Assembly: GCA_023665425.1 (NCBI GenBank)
Contig: JAMPDX010000001.1
Coordinates: forward strand, 222,925 to 286,924
Direction: 5' to 3'
Length of the DNA: 64,000 bases
DNA from: Muribaculaceae bacterium
GTDB taxonomy: Bacteria; Bacteroidota; Bacteroidia; Bacteroidales; Muribaculaceae
How positions within the stretch are numbered: position 1 is the first letter of the stretch; every line of letters starts with the position of its first letter. Shown piece by piece: positions 7,888 to 16,801 of this stretch. The position numbers and the translations under genes were made by a program. The notes under the pieces were generated by a model. That model saw nothing but the letters and a program-made list of their open reading frames with translations. It made no database searches and was not told where the DNA came from.

Positions 7888-10800
7888 ATGAGCAAAGAGA
7901 AAAAGTTCATGACCTGCGATGGTAATCAGGCAGCGGCCCACATCAGCTATATGTTTAGCGAGGTGGCAGCCATATATCCTATTACCCCCTCATCCACGAT
8001 GGCTGAATATGTGGACGAATGGGCAGCAGCAGGACGCAAAAACATCTTCGGTGAGACAGTAATGGTACAGGAAATGCAGAGCGAGGGTGGCGCCGCCGGT
8101 GCCGTACACGGCTCTCTGCAGGCCGGTGCGTTGACCACCACATACACCGCATCTCAGGGTCTGCTCCTGATGATACCAAACATGTATAAGATAGCCGGCG
8201 AGCTGCTTCCATGCGTTTTCCATGTCTCCGCGCGCACACTGGCATCCCACGCATTGTGTATCTTCGGCGACCATCAGGATGTGATGTCAACACGTCAGAC
8301 CGGTTTCGCCATGTTGGCCGAGGGCTCCGTACAGGAGGTTATGGACCTGGCCGGTGTAGCACACCTCTCCACTATAAAGAGTCGTGTACCCTTCGTTAAC
8401 TTCTTCGACGGGTTCCGCACATCACATGAGATACAGAAGATTGAGGCTATTGACCAGGATGACCTCGCACCCCTCATCGACCGCGAGGCACTTGCAGAGT
8501 TCCGCCAGCGCGCATTGAACCCGAGCAAGCCCGTGATGCGTGGTATGGCCGAAAACCCCGACGTATTCTTCCAGCACCGCGAGAGTTGCAATCCCTACTA
8601 TGAGAATGTCCCCGCTGTGGTTGAGGAATACATGAATGAGATATATAAGCTCACCGGCCGCAAGTATGGACTGTTTGACTACTACGGCGCTCCCGATGCT
8701 GAGCGCGTCATCATAGCTATGGGCTCTGTCACTCAGGCTATCAAGGAGACAATCGACTATCTCACCGAGAAGGGGGAGAAGGTAGGTCTGGTGAGTGTAC
8801 ACCTGTATCGCCCGTTCAGCGCCAAGCACTTCCTGGCTGCAGTGCCCAAGACTGCCAAGCGCATCGCGGTGCTCGACCGCACAAAAGAGCCCGGTGCCAA
8901 TGGTGAACCCCTCTACCTCGATGTAAAGGACTGCTTCTATGGCAACGACGAGGCTCCCGTTATCGTGGGTGGCCGTTACGGTCTCGGCTCAAAGGACACT
9001 ACACCGGCTCAGATACTCGCAGTATATGAAAACCTCTCACTGCCCAAACCCAAAAATGGCTTCACTATCGGTATCGTTGACGATGTAACCTTCACATCCC
9101 TCCCGGTTGGCGACGAAATAGCTCTCGGCGGTGCCGGCATCTTCCAGGCTAAATTCTATGGCTTGGGTGCCGATGGTACTGTAGGTGCCAACAAGAACTC
9201 TGTGAAGATTATCGGCGAGAACACTGATAAATATTGTCAGGCTTATTTCTCTTATGACTCCAAGAAGTCAGGTGGTTTCACATGTTCTCACCTGCGTTTT
9301 GGCGACCACCCGATCCGCTCCACATATCTGGTGACAACCCCTAACTTTGTGGCATGCCACGTTCAAGCATATCTTCACATGTATGATGTGCTTCGCGGCC
9401 TTCAGAAAGGTGGCACCTTCCTGCTCAACACTATCGGGGAGGGAGATGAGCTGGCAAAGAACTTACCCAACAAGGTGAAGAAATATCTCGCTGCCAATGA
9501 TATTACACTCTACTATATAAATGCCTCCAAGATAGCTCAAGAGATTGGCCTTGGTAACCGCACCAATACAATCCTTCAGTCTGCTTTCTTCCGTATTACA
9601 GAGGTAATACCGGTAGATCTTGCTGTTGAGCAGATGAAGAAGTTCATCAACAAGTCTTACGGCAAAAAAGGTGAGAATATCGTAAACATGAACTATCAGG
9701 CCGTAGACCGCGGTTCCGAGTATCACAAGCTCGATGTTGATGCTACTTGGGTCAACCTCCCCGATGACGAAGTTAAGCAGGATGATGCACCTGAATTCAT
9801 CACCAATGTAGTTCGCCCCATCAACGCACAGGATGGCGACCTGCTCCCGGTAAGTGCCTTCAAGGGCATCGAGGATGGCTCATGGCAGCCCGGCACAGCT
9901 CGCTATGAGAAGCGTGGTGTAGCAGCATTTGTGCCTGAGTGGAAGCCCGAAAACTGTATCCAGTGTAACAAGTGTGCATTCGTTTGTCCTCACGCTGCTA
10001 TACGCCCCTTCGTTCTCACAGAGCAAGAGATGGAGAAGGCACCCTTCGGAGAGGAGCACTCAATTCCGGCAATCGGTAAAACATTCACCGGCATGCGCTT
10101 TGTGCAGCAGGTAGATGTTCTCGACTGTTTGGGTTGCGGCAACTGTATGGATGTATGTCCGGGCAAAAAGGGTGTTAAAGCTCTCGAAATGAAACACATT
10201 GAAACCCAGCTTGACCAAGATGTCAATTGGGAATACTGTGTCAAGGAGGTGGCCAGCAAGCAGAACCTCGTTGATGTCAAGCTCAACGTCAAGAATAGCC
10301 AGTTTGCCACACCGCTCTTTGAGTTCTCCGGCGCATGCTCCGGCTGTGGTGAGACTCCGTATGTCAAACTCATCACCCAGCTCTTTGGTGACCGTCAGAT
10401 AGTATCAAACGCTACCGGTTGCTCATCTATCTATTCCGGTTCAGTGCCCTCAACTCCCTACTGCGAGAATGAGAAGGGTGAGGGTCCGGCATGGGCAAAC
10501 TCTCTGTTTGAGGACTTCTGCGAGTTCGGACTTGGTATGACACTTGCCAATGAGAAGATGCGTGCACGCCTGGTGGCTTACCTGTCAGAGATGATAGCTT
10601 CAGACAAGACATCAGATGCCTATAAGGCAGCTGCTCAGGAATGGCTCGACAATAAGGAGGATGCAGATGCTTGTCGCGATGCAGTAGATAAGCTGCTCCC
10701 ACTCGTTGAGGAAAGCGCCAAGGCCGGCTGCCCCGTGTGCAAAAACATCTTAGAGCTCAAGCACTATCTCATCAAGCGTTCGCAATGGATCATCGGTGGT

Positions 10801-11451
10801 GACGGTGCCAGCTACGATATAGGTTTCGGCGGCCTCGACCATGTGATTGCATCAGGCAAGAACGTTAATATTCTGGTGCTCGACACCGAGGTTTACTCCA
10901 ACACCGGTGGTCAGGCTTCCAAGGCTACGCCTATAGGAGCTATCGCCAAGTTTGCAGCATCCGGTAAGCGTATTCGCAAGAAAGACCTCGGCTTGATCGC
11001 CACAACGTACGGCTATGTATATGCAGCTCAAGTAGCTATGGGTGCAGATAACGCCCAGACCCTTAAGGCTATCCGCGAGGCTGAGGCATACGATGGCCCC
11101 TCAATCATCATTGCATACTCACCCTGTATCAACCATGGTCTGAAAGCCGGTATGGGTCATGCACAGGCAGAGGAGCAGCGCGCTGTAGAATGTGGCTACT
11201 GGCAGCTGTGGCGCTACAATCCCGCTCTCGAAGCTGAGGGCAAGAATCCCTTCACGCTCGACTCTAAAGAGCCGCAGTGGGATAAGTTCACAGACTTCCT
11301 CAAGGGCGAGGTGCGTTACGCATCAGTGCTCAAGCAGTATCCTGTAGAAGCCGAAGAACTCTTCCAGGCTGCTCAAGAGAATGCCAAGTGGCGCTACAAC
11401 AACTATCGCCGTCTGGCTCGTCAGCAATGGGGAGTAGAACCCGAAGATTAA
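7888..11451 (+). CDS. nifJ: Pyruvate:ferredoxin (flavodoxin) oxidoreductase, single-chain
   Basis: 1187 residues, the full single-chain length. The N-terminal pyrimidine-binding domain (AAIYPITPSSTMAEYVDEWA) is followed by domain II and the gamma domain. Two 4Fe-4S ferredoxin motifs are CIQCNKCAFVCP (Cys690, 693, 696, 700) and CLGCGNCMDVCP (Cys747, 750, 753, 757). The proximal-cluster cysteines are in SGACSGCGET, and the C-terminal TPP domain has GDGASYDIGFGGLDH and NTGG. The enzyme oxidises pyruvate with CoA to acetyl-CoA, CO2 and reduced ferredoxin, a central step of anaerobic energy metabolism. It is monocistronic, with a terminator 24 bases downstream. Codon choice looks highly biased, as expected for an abundant enzyme. 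Confidence 0.98.
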   Translation: MSKEKKFMTCDGNQAAAHISYMFSEVAAIYPITPSSTMAEYVDEWAAAGRKNIFGETVMVQEMQSEGGAAGAVHGSLQAGALTTTYTASQGLLLMIPNMYKIAGELLPCVFHVSARTLASHALCIFGDHQDVMSTRQTGFAMLAEGSVQEVMDLAGVAHLSTIKSRVPFVNFFDGFRTSHEIQKIEAIDQDDLAPLIDREALAEFRQRALNPSKPVMRGMAENPDVFFQHRESCNPYYENVPAVVEEYMNEIYKLTGRKYGLFDYYGAPDAERVIIAMGSVTQAIKETIDYLTEKGEKVGLVSVHLYRPFSAKHFLAAVPKTAKRIAVLDRTKEPGANGEPLYLDVKDCFYGNDEAPVIVGGRYGLGSKDTTPAQILAVYENLSLPKPKNGFTIGIVDDVTFTSLPVGDEIALGGAGIFQAKFYGLGADGTVGANKNSVKIIGENTDKYCQAYFSYDSKKSGGFTCSHLRFGDHPIRSTYLVTTPNFVACHVQAYLHMYDVLRGLQKGGTFLLNTIGEGDELAKNLPNKVKKYLAANDITLYYINASKIAQEIGLGNRTNTILQSAFFRITEVIPVDLAVEQMKKFINKSYGKKGENIVNMNYQAVDRGSEYHKLDVDATWVNLPDDEVKQDDAPEFITNVVRPINAQDGDLLPVSAFKGIEDGSWQPGTARYEKRGVAAFVPEWKPENCIQCNKCAFVCPHAAIRPFVLTEQEMEKAPFGEEHSIPAIGKTFTGMRFVQQVDVLDCLGCGNCMDVCPGKKGVKALEMKHIETQLDQDVNWEYCVKEVASKQNLVDVKLNVKNSQFATPLFEFSGACSGCGETPYVKLITQLFGDRQIVSNATGCSSIYSGSVPSTPYCENEKGEGPAWANSLFEDFCEFGLGMTLANEKMRARLVAYLSEMIASDKTSDAYKAAAQEWLDNKEDADACRDAVDKLLPLVEESAKAGCPVCKNILELKHYLIKRSQWIIGGDGASYDIGFGGLDHVIASGKNVNILVLDTEVYSNTGGQASKATPIGAIAKFAASGKRIRKKDLGLIATTYGYVYAAQVAMGADNAQTLKAIREAEAYDGPSIIIAYSPCINHGLKAGMGHAQAEEQRAVECGYWQLWRYNPALEAEGKNPFTLDSKEPQWDKFTDFLKGEVRYASVLKQYPVEAEELFQAAQENAKWRYNNYRRLARQQWGVEPED

Positions 11452-11475
11452 AATCTTAAATTACATATCAATTGG

Positions 11476-11509
11476 AGGCGGACCCCTTAACAGGTGTTCG
11501 CCTTTTTAT
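11476..11509 (+). terminator. Rho-independent terminator of nifJ
   Basis: Stem AGGCGGAC (11476-11483) pairs with GTTCGCCT (11496-11503) with one G-U pair and a 12-base loop, followed by a T tract (11504-11508). It begins 24 bases after the stop codon. Confidence 0.8.
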
Positions 11510-11531
11510 TATAGCAATTTTTGCAGTTTTA

Positions 11532-11563
11532 TATGGATTTATCATAAATAATTGTTAATTTTG
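11532..11563 (+). promoter_or_regulatory. Probable promoter of the GH97 gene, upstream of the inserted repeat
   Basis: TATG (11532-11535, 3 of 4 matches to TTTG), 20 bases, then TAATTTTG (11556-11563). The MITE-like repeat begins 8 bases after the -7 box. Without the repeat the box would be about 18 bases from the GH97 ATG, a normal leader for this genome, so the repeat appears to have landed in the 5' UTR. Confidence 0.55.
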
Positions 11564-11570
11564 CGAAACT

Positions 11571-11767
11571 TAAATGGCTGCTCAATTTAAATTGGACTTT
11601 ATGCCGAGCGAATTTTTGAGCAGATTTTGCAAGTTGAAGAAGGAGTTATGCGGGCATAACGACTGATACAACTTGTCAAAATTTGCCAAAAAGGCGCCGG
11701 GACAAGGATCAATAAATACAAATGAGCATAGCCACATAAAGTTTAATTTAAATTGAGCAGCCACTTA
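11571..11767. repeat. MITE-like repeat, copy 1 (197 bp)
   Basis: Near-identical in layout to 55512-55710. The terminal inverted repeats read TGGCTGCTCAATTTAAATT inward from both ends (perfect over 19 bases at 11575-11593 and its complement ending at 11763), and the match extends imperfectly to ACTTT. CTTAAA flanks the TGG...CCA core on both sides, a possible target duplication, though its TTAA core is palindromic. Inside are a 7-bp stem GTTATGC/GCATAAC and GCC-rich stretches. A 60-codon minus-strand ORF spans it but has no support as a gene. No transposase is present, so it would be a non-autonomous element. It sits between the promoter and start codon of the GH97 gene. Confidence 0.8.
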
Positions 11768-11778
11768 AACCCAAAACA

Positions 11779-13881
11779 ATGAAATACAAATTATTAGCCA
11801 TTTTACTCGCAGGATGCGTCGCTACGGCATATGCTGACACCGGGACAGTATCTTCTCCGGGCGGACGTATCGTTGTCAACACTGAAATGGATGCACAAGG
11901 TGTACCTGTATATAGTGTAACTTTCGATGGCAAGAAAATACTTAATAACAGCGCATTAGGCCTCCGCGCTGATCAGGCGGACTTTACTACAGTGGCATCC
12001 GTAACATCCGGCGAAGTCACATCCCATGACTCTAATTGGGAGCCGGTATGGGGCGAGTTTGCCACTATCAGAGATAACTATAATGAGATGCCGGTGGAGC
12101 TAATCACAGCTGATGGCAAGAAGCTCACAGTGCGTTTCCGTGTCTACGATGATGGCATGGCATTCAGATATGAAATACCGGAGCAGCCTGATGTCAACTA
12201 TCTTACCATGCGCGATGAGGCTACAGAGTTCAATCTCTCAGATGACTTAACTCTCTTCTGTATCCCTGGTGACTATGACACCGATGAGCGCTTATATACC
12301 ATCACACCAATGAGCCAATTGGGTGTGAATATGCAACGCAACAACCATACCGAGGCATCTGGCATACCGGGGCTGTCTGTACAGACACCTCTAATGGCCA
12401 AGAAGGCTGACAGCTCTTTGTATGTAAATATCCACGAAGCTGCTTTGAAGGGTTATCCCGCAATGGCTCTGGAGGCTGATACTGCAAAATTGTCACTAAA
12501 GGCTCACCTCACTCCTGACCGTAATGGTGCTCGCGGCTATCTGCAAGCCCCATTCAATACCCCTTGGCGCACTGTGATAATTGCAGACAATGCTCCCGAC
12601 ATATTGGCATCGCAACTCATTCTCAATCTAAATGAGCCGAGTGTGATAGAAGACACAAGTTGGATTAAACCTATGAAATTTGTAGGCGTTTGGTGGGAGA
12701 TGTTTGTTGGAAAAGACCGCACATGGGCCTATTCTGACAAGTACAATGCCAAGCCGGGCATAACAGACTATGCAACCCTTCCTTCAAATGGTCGTCACCC
12801 TGCCAACACTGAGAATGTTAAGAAATACATCGACTTCGCTGCTGCCAATGGTATTGATGGTGTCCTGGTGGAAGGCTGGAATGAGGGCTGGGAAGATTGG
12901 GCCGGCTGGGTAAAAGACCGCCAATTCCTCTTCAATAAGCCTTATCCCGACTTCGATGTGGATGAGATACAGGAGTATGCCAATACAAAAGGAGTGAAGA
13001 TGATAATGCACCATGAGACAGCTGCCAATGCTGCCGACTATGAGCGGCAGCTGCAGTCTGCTTTCAAGTTCATGAACGACCACAATTACCCGGCAGTAAA
13101 GACCGGCTACGTGGGTCACATCATCCCTCGCTCTGAATACCACTCCAGCCAGTGGATGGTGGACCACTATATATATGTGGCCGAAGAGGCAGCTAAACAC
13201 AAGATTATGGTAGACAGCCACGAGGCAGTGCGTCCCACCGGGCTTATACGTACTTATCCCAACTGGATAGCACAGGAGTCTGCACGCGGCGGCGAGTTTG
13301 AGTCAATGGGTGGCAATCCCCCGGAGCACACAACAATACTACCGTTTACACGCCTAAAGGGTGGTCCGATGGATTATACTCCCGGCCTGTTTGAGCCGGA
13401 CCTAAGCTATTATGGTGAGGGTAAGACCGGCCGCGGACTAACAACAATAGCGCGTCAGTTGGCGCTATATGTCACAATGGCGTCTCCTCTGCAGATGGCT
13501 ATGGACCTGCCCGAAAACTATGAACGCTTCCCGGATGCTTTCAGATTTATTCGCGAAGTGCCCTTGGATTGGGCCGATAGCCGCTGGCTTGAGGCTGAGC
13601 CTGGAGAATATATCACAGTAGCCAGAAAAGATAAGAATAGCAACGATTGGTATATCGGTGGTGTCACAGATGAAAAGAGTCGTACTGCCAACATCGACCT
13701 TTCGTTTCTTGAGCCGGGTAAAAAGTATCTTGCTACTATATGGGAAGATGCCCCCGGTGCTGACTACTTGACAAATCCTCAGGCATATCGTATACGCGAG
13801 GTCAAGGTGACCAATAAGACACACCTGAGACAGAAGGTAGCTCCCGGCGGTGGTTTCGCTATCAGAATTAAGCCTCTGTAA
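11779..13881 (+). CDS. Glycoside hydrolase family 97 (SusB-like alpha-glucosidase)
   Basis: 700 residues with a signal peptide (MKYKLLAILLAGCVATAYA), so it is periplasmic. An N-terminal beta-sandwich domain (GH97_N; SSPGGRIVVNTEMDAQG...YSVTFDGKKIL) leads into the TIM barrel (WWEMFVGK, GIDGVLVEGWNEGWEDW) and an all-beta C-terminal domain. HEAVRPTG (His481-Glu482) and the following ESARGGEFES supply the glutamates expected of the inverting SusB-type subgroup, rather than the Asp of retaining alpha-galactosidases; this subgroup call is by eye. It releases glucose from alpha-glucosides such as starch oligosaccharides. No SusC/SusD pair is adjacent, so it acts as a stand-alone enzyme here. Confidence 0.93.
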   Translation: MKYKLLAILLAGCVATAYADTGTVSSPGGRIVVNTEMDAQGVPVYSVTFDGKKILNNSALGLRADQADFTTVASVTSGEVTSHDSNWEPVWGEFATIRDNYNEMPVELITADGKKLTVRFRVYDDGMAFRYEIPEQPDVNYLTMRDEATEFNLSDDLTLFCIPGDYDTDERLYTITPMSQLGVNMQRNNHTEASGIPGLSVQTPLMAKKADSSLYVNIHEAALKGYPAMALEADTAKLSLKAHLTPDRNGARGYLQAPFNTPWRTVIIADNAPDILASQLILNLNEPSVIEDTSWIKPMKFVGVWWEMFVGKDRTWAYSDKYNAKPGITDYATLPSNGRHPANTENVKKYIDFAAANGIDGVLVEGWNEGWEDWAGWVKDRQFLFNKPYPDFDVDEIQEYANTKGVKMIMHHETAANAADYERQLQSAFKFMNDHNYPAVKTGYVGHIIPRSEYHSSQWMVDHYIYVAEEAAKHKIMVDSHEAVRPTGLIRTYPNWIAQESARGGEFESMGGNPPEHTTILPFTRLKGGPMDYTPGLFEPDLSYYGEGKTGRGLTTIARQLALYVTMASPLQMAMDLPENYERFPDAFRFIREVPLDWADSRWLEAEPGEYITVARKDKNSNDWYIGGVTDEKSRTANIDLSFLEPGKKYLATIWEDAPGADYLTNPQAYRIREVKVTNKTHLRQKVAPGGGFAIRIKPL

Positions 13882-14020
13882 ATTTACTACCAAGGTACGG
13901 AAAAATTAAAAAATAATCGCAATTCCATGAACTATTTTATTCGATATAACGTTATATAGTCAGAAAAAGAAATTAATCGTTTCATGATGTTAGGTTAGTT
14001 CGAATAGAATATTATGGAAA

Positions 14021-14066
14021 ACACGTTAAAAGCGGAAGGATGAGAATCCTTCCGCTTTTAACGTGT
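14021..14066. terminator. Strong bidirectional hairpin between GH97 and rsmG
   Basis: A perfect 20-bp stem (14021-14040 with 14047-14066) closed by a 6-base loop TGAGAA. The arms carry AAAAGCGGAAGGA and TCCTTCCGCTTTT. It lies between two convergent genes and should stop transcription from both sides, although neither side has a clear T tract beyond the stem. A 14-bp perfect palindrome ATATAACGTTATAT lies nearby at 13944-13957. Confidence 0.7.
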
Positions 14067-14106
14067 CAGCAGACAAATACGATTGATGCGACTGTGCATT
14101 TCAAAC

Positions 14107-14742
14107 TCATTTATTGGCTAATGGGGTATAAGTGACGTATTTGTCGGCGAAGAAGGGTTGGTCGGGATAGTATATGCTGATGGGATCTATCATGGTCTGT
14201 TTGGCATACCGGCCTATCTCGTCCTTCAAATCGCCGCCCTTGAGTGTAATCAAACCATTAGGGAGTGAATTGTGTTGCTTGCTACTTATATTCTTTCGGC
14301 TAAATTTGATGAGGTCCGGCAATGGCATCACGGCGCGACTCACCACGAAATCAAATTTGTCTCGACATTCGTTGATATCGCCATGTTGCAAACTGATATT
14401 CCGTAGCCCAATCTCATAGGCTATTGACTCTGCCACCTTTAGTTTCTTGGCTATACGGTCTATCAAATGGAAATGCACTTGCGGAAACAGTACGGCCAAA
14501 GGAACAGAAGGGAAACCACCTCCACAACCGAAGTCTAATATACGACTCCCGGCAGTGAAGCTGGTGAATTTGGCTATAGAGAGAGAGTGCAATATATGAT
14601 GAATCTCAAGGTTGTCAATATCTTTGCGTGAGATAACATTTATTTTTGCATTCCACTCCGGATACAGTCTCATCATGATATTAAAGGACTGCTGCTGCTC
14701 CGGCGTCAAAGTAGGAAAATATTTCAGTATTGTCTCTATCAT
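14107..14742 (-). CDS. rsmG: 16S rRNA (guanine527-N7)-methyltransferase RsmG
   Basis: 211 residues from the ATG at 14742, the usual length. The SAM-binding motif is ILDFGCGGGFPSVPLAVLFP, followed by HLIDRIAKKLKVAESIAYEIGL and the FDFVVSRAVMPLPDLIKF block of the RsmG/GidB family. It methylates N7 of G527 in the 530 loop of 16S rRNA; loss of it gives low-level streptomycin resistance in other bacteria. A TTG at 14745 immediately upstream is also in frame, but the ATG is preferred. It lies 3 bases after the cdsA stop, so the two are co-transcribed. Confidence 0.96.
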   Translation of the reverse strand: MIETILKYFPTLTPEQQQSFNIMMRLYPEWNAKINVISRKDIDNLEIHHILHSLSIAKFTSFTAGSRILDFGCGGGFPSVPLAVLFPQVHFHLIDRIAKKLKVAESIAYEIGLRNISLQHGDINECRDKFDFVVSRAVMPLPDLIKFSRKNISSKQHNSLPNGLITLKGGDLKDEIGRYAKQTMIDPISIYYPDQPFFADKYVTYTPLANK

Positions 14743-14745
14743 CAA

Positions 14746-15627
14746 TTATAAAATGGAGCATAAAAGGAGGAACAAGCAGGTGGTGGGCATAGCAAACAGC
14801 ATAGAGTCAATTCGGTCAAGTATACCACCATGACCGGGTATGATATTACCTGAATCTTTTGCTCCGACACTTCGCTTTATCATGGACTCAAACAGGTCGC
14901 CCAATGTACCGGAGATACCCACTATAATCGGCAGGAAGATAGCTACTTCCCATGCATTGAAGAGTGGGTATTTCAGCAACGCTCCGGTAGCTCCGGTAGC
15001 CAACAGGACAATGCTCACGGCTACACCCAATAAGAGACCACCGAGAAATCCTTCCCAACTCTTGCCGGGAGACAAACGCGGGAATAGTTTAAGCTTACCC
15101 CAGGCACTGCCCACCAGGAAGGCGCCGGTGTCATTAATCCATATCAGGATGAATATTAGAAGCACCAATCCGGGGCTCTGAAGGCTCAAAAATTGGGCAC
15201 TTGTCAGGCCAAGACCGATATATATCTGACCGAAAAAGGAGTATGATATATCTGATACAGCATGTCCATCTGTTTGGTATAGAGCAGCAAACGAGCGCAT
15301 TACGGCATAAAGCATCCACAACGGTAACCCGGCAATGGCATAGAACATCCAGCCGGTGAGGAAGTTGAAAAATGTCATGCCGATAGCGGGAATTGTCAGC
15401 GATATGATGCCGAACACATCCATACTCATGGCTGTGAGTGTCTTCTCGCGAGGCTTGGGTTCATCACATTTGCGGTTGTAGGCCGTGAGATTTGAAAACT
15501 CTACCGTAGCCAATACACCAAACAAAACGCACAGCATACAAAAGTATATATCGCTGAATATCAAGCTAAGTACAATCAGCGCCACATAAAGCGTTCCGGA
15601 CAACGCTCTGAGTATAAAGTTGTTCAT
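14746..15627 (-). CDS. cdsA: Phosphatidate cytidylyltransferase CdsA
   Basis: 293 residues with about eight hydrophobic segments. The C-terminal CTP_transf_1 signature SMIKRSVGAKDSGNIIPGHGGILDRIDSML is intact, including the Lys-Asp and the GHGGILDR-D residues that bind CTP and Mg2+. It makes CDP-diacylglycerol from phosphatidic acid at the inner membrane, the precursor of all major phospholipids. It is followed immediately by rsmG. Confidence 0.96.
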   Translation of the reverse strand: MNNFILRALSGTLYVALIVLSLIFSDIYFCMLCVLFGVLATVEFSNLTAYNRKCDEPKPREKTLTAMSMDVFGIISLTIPAIGMTFFNFLTGWMFYAIAGLPLWMLYAVMRSFAALYQTDGHAVSDISYSFFGQIYIGLGLTSAQFLSLQSPGLVLLIFILIWINDTGAFLVGSAWGKLKLFPRLSPGKSWEGFLGGLLLGVAVSIVLLATGATGALLKYPLFNAWEVAIFLPIIVGISGTLGDLFESMIKRSVGAKDSGNIIPGHGGILDRIDSMLFAMPTTCLFLLLCSIL

Positions 15628-15658
15628 CCTTATGGGTGTTTATTCAATTTATATAGTT

Positions 15659-15778
15659 ATACTGTCACATATCAGTTGATTGATATATGACAGTATGCTA
15701 TTTAGTGATGATTAAAAAATAAATTGGTAAATTTTGTATGATGATTAAGTTACCAACTTGGTATTTTTTAATCATCAC
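15659..15778. repeat. Two tandem large inverted repeats between the LpxA-like gene and cdsA
   Basis: The first hairpin (15659-15696) pairs ATACTGTCA-c-ATATCA with TGATAT-a-TGACAGTAT, 15 pairs with one mismatch and a 6-base loop. The second (15705-15778) has a 17-bp outer stem (15705-15721 with 15762-15778) and an inner TTGGTAA/TTACCAA stem (15724-15730 with 15750-15756). Both lie downstream of the LpxA-like gene, so they may act as terminators. The AAAAAA/TTTTTT arms of the second support that, but two stacked structures of this size are more than one terminator needs. Confidence 0.65.
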
Positions 15779-15801
15779 CTAATAGAGGTAGTATATACCT
15801 G

Positions 15802-16596
15802 TTAATCATATATATCGGTGGGGGTGGCCGCTATGCGCATGCCATGGTCGCGGATGAAGGAGAGTATGTTGTCCCTCTCTTCGCTGTGGGTGACATCCTC
15901 TTGTATGCGACGCATGGCATTAAACAAAGAGGTGCCGCATTGATAGATATGACGATAGCATTTGGCTATATCATCAATTCTATCTTCCGGCATGTGGCTC
16001 TTACGCAGCACGTAGGCATTGACACCGAAGTAGGAGATGGGGTTGTGAGCCATAATGGCGTATGGAGGCACATTGTTGTTGACTCGGCAGCCTCCTTTTA
16101 TAAGTGTCCACTCGCCTATATGACACTTCTCATGCACGATGACACCTGATGAAAGGATAGAATAGTCGTTGATACGGCAATCGCCGGCCACTTTCACTCC
16201 ATTGCCAAGGACACAGTATTTGCCTACATGTGAGTCATGGCCGATGTGTGTTTGAGCCATGATATATGAGTTGTCACCAATTGTAGTGGCAGCCCCTTCA
16301 TGTATGGACCGGTTGATTATGACGTGTTGATAAATCTTCGTATTGGAGCCGATAATGCAACGACCCTTTTCTCCCTTCCAGCGGAAATCCTGAGGATCAG
16401 CGCCTACCACGGCACCGTCATAAATCTTTGTGCCGGGACCTATGGTGGTGCCTCCGATGATACTGGCATGCGACATTATTACGCAGCCGGCACCTATCTC
16501 GACATCCTTATCAATATAAACGAACGCTTCTATCCGGACATCATCTGCCAGACGGGCCTCGGGGTGTACGTAGGCCAAAGGACTGATATTAGCCAT
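15802..16596 (-). CDS. LpxA-like acyl-[ACP]--UDP-GlcNAc O-acyltransferase
   Basis: 264 residues, close to LpxA length. Left-handed beta-helix hexapeptide repeats run to about residue 190, then an alpha-helical C-terminal domain (PEDRIDDIAKCYRHIYQ...). The LpxA landmarks are present: GADPQDFRWKGE, and the catalytic His120 in IGHDSHVG. LpxA starts lipid A synthesis by acylating the 3-OH of UDP-GlcNAc. Many Bacteroidales carry a canonical lpxA in an lpxD-lpxC/fabZ-lpxA cluster, and this gene is outside such a cluster, so it may be a paralogue with another substrate. It has its own promoter. Confidence 0.85.
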   Translation of the reverse strand: MANISPLAYVHPEARLADDVRIEAFVYIDKDVEIGAGCVIMSHASIIGGTTIGPGTKIYDGAVVGADPQDFRWKGEKGRCIIGSNTKIYQHVIINRSIHEGAATTIGDNSYIMAQTHIGHDSHVGKYCVLGNGVKVAGDCRINDYSILSSGVIVHEKCHIGEWTLIKGGCRVNNNVPPYAIMAHNPISYFGVNAYVLRKSHMPEDRIDDIAKCYRHIYQCGTSLFNAMRRIQEDVTHSEERDNILSFIRDHGMRIAATPTDIYD

Positions 16597-16668
16597 ATTG
16601 AGTCAAGTATTAGAGTGAAGGTTTGCAGAAGGTAAGTGTTCTAACTCTCTCTGCACATTACCATAGCA

Positions 16669-16700
16669 CAAAGTTACAAATTTTATAATTTATTAACAAA
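16669..16700 (-). promoter_or_regulatory. Promoter of the LpxA-like gene (TTTG-N20-TAACTTTG)
   Basis: On the minus strand TTTG (16697-16700), 20 bases, then TAACTTTG (16669-16676). The ATG lies about 70 bases downstream at 16596. Confidence 0.7.
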
Positions 16701-16746
16701 CAATTTCACTAAAAAGTTTGTATCTGTTTGCACTTTAGTAAAGCAT

Positions 16747-16774
16747 AGGCGCACCCAAATTTATGTGTGCGCCT
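16747..16774 (-). terminator. Terminator hairpin of the DUF4270 gene
   Basis: Perfect 8-bp stem AGGCGCAC/GTGCGCCT with a 12-base loop, 27 bases after the DUF4270 stop in the minus direction. The T tract is weak. Confidence 0.6.
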
Positions 16775-16801
16775 CTTGTGTAATGTATGCTGATATATTC
16801 T

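Noticed and set aside
11582..11764. 60-codon minus-strand ORF spanning the repeat at 11571-11767
   Set aside because: It exists only because the repeat happens to be open in one frame; in copy 2 the loop change alters length, and no promoter or start context supports it.
15659..15778. Invertible promoter (phase-variable switch)
   Set aside because: The inverted repeats are hairpin-like with short loops and enclose no promoter; no recombinase gene is near.
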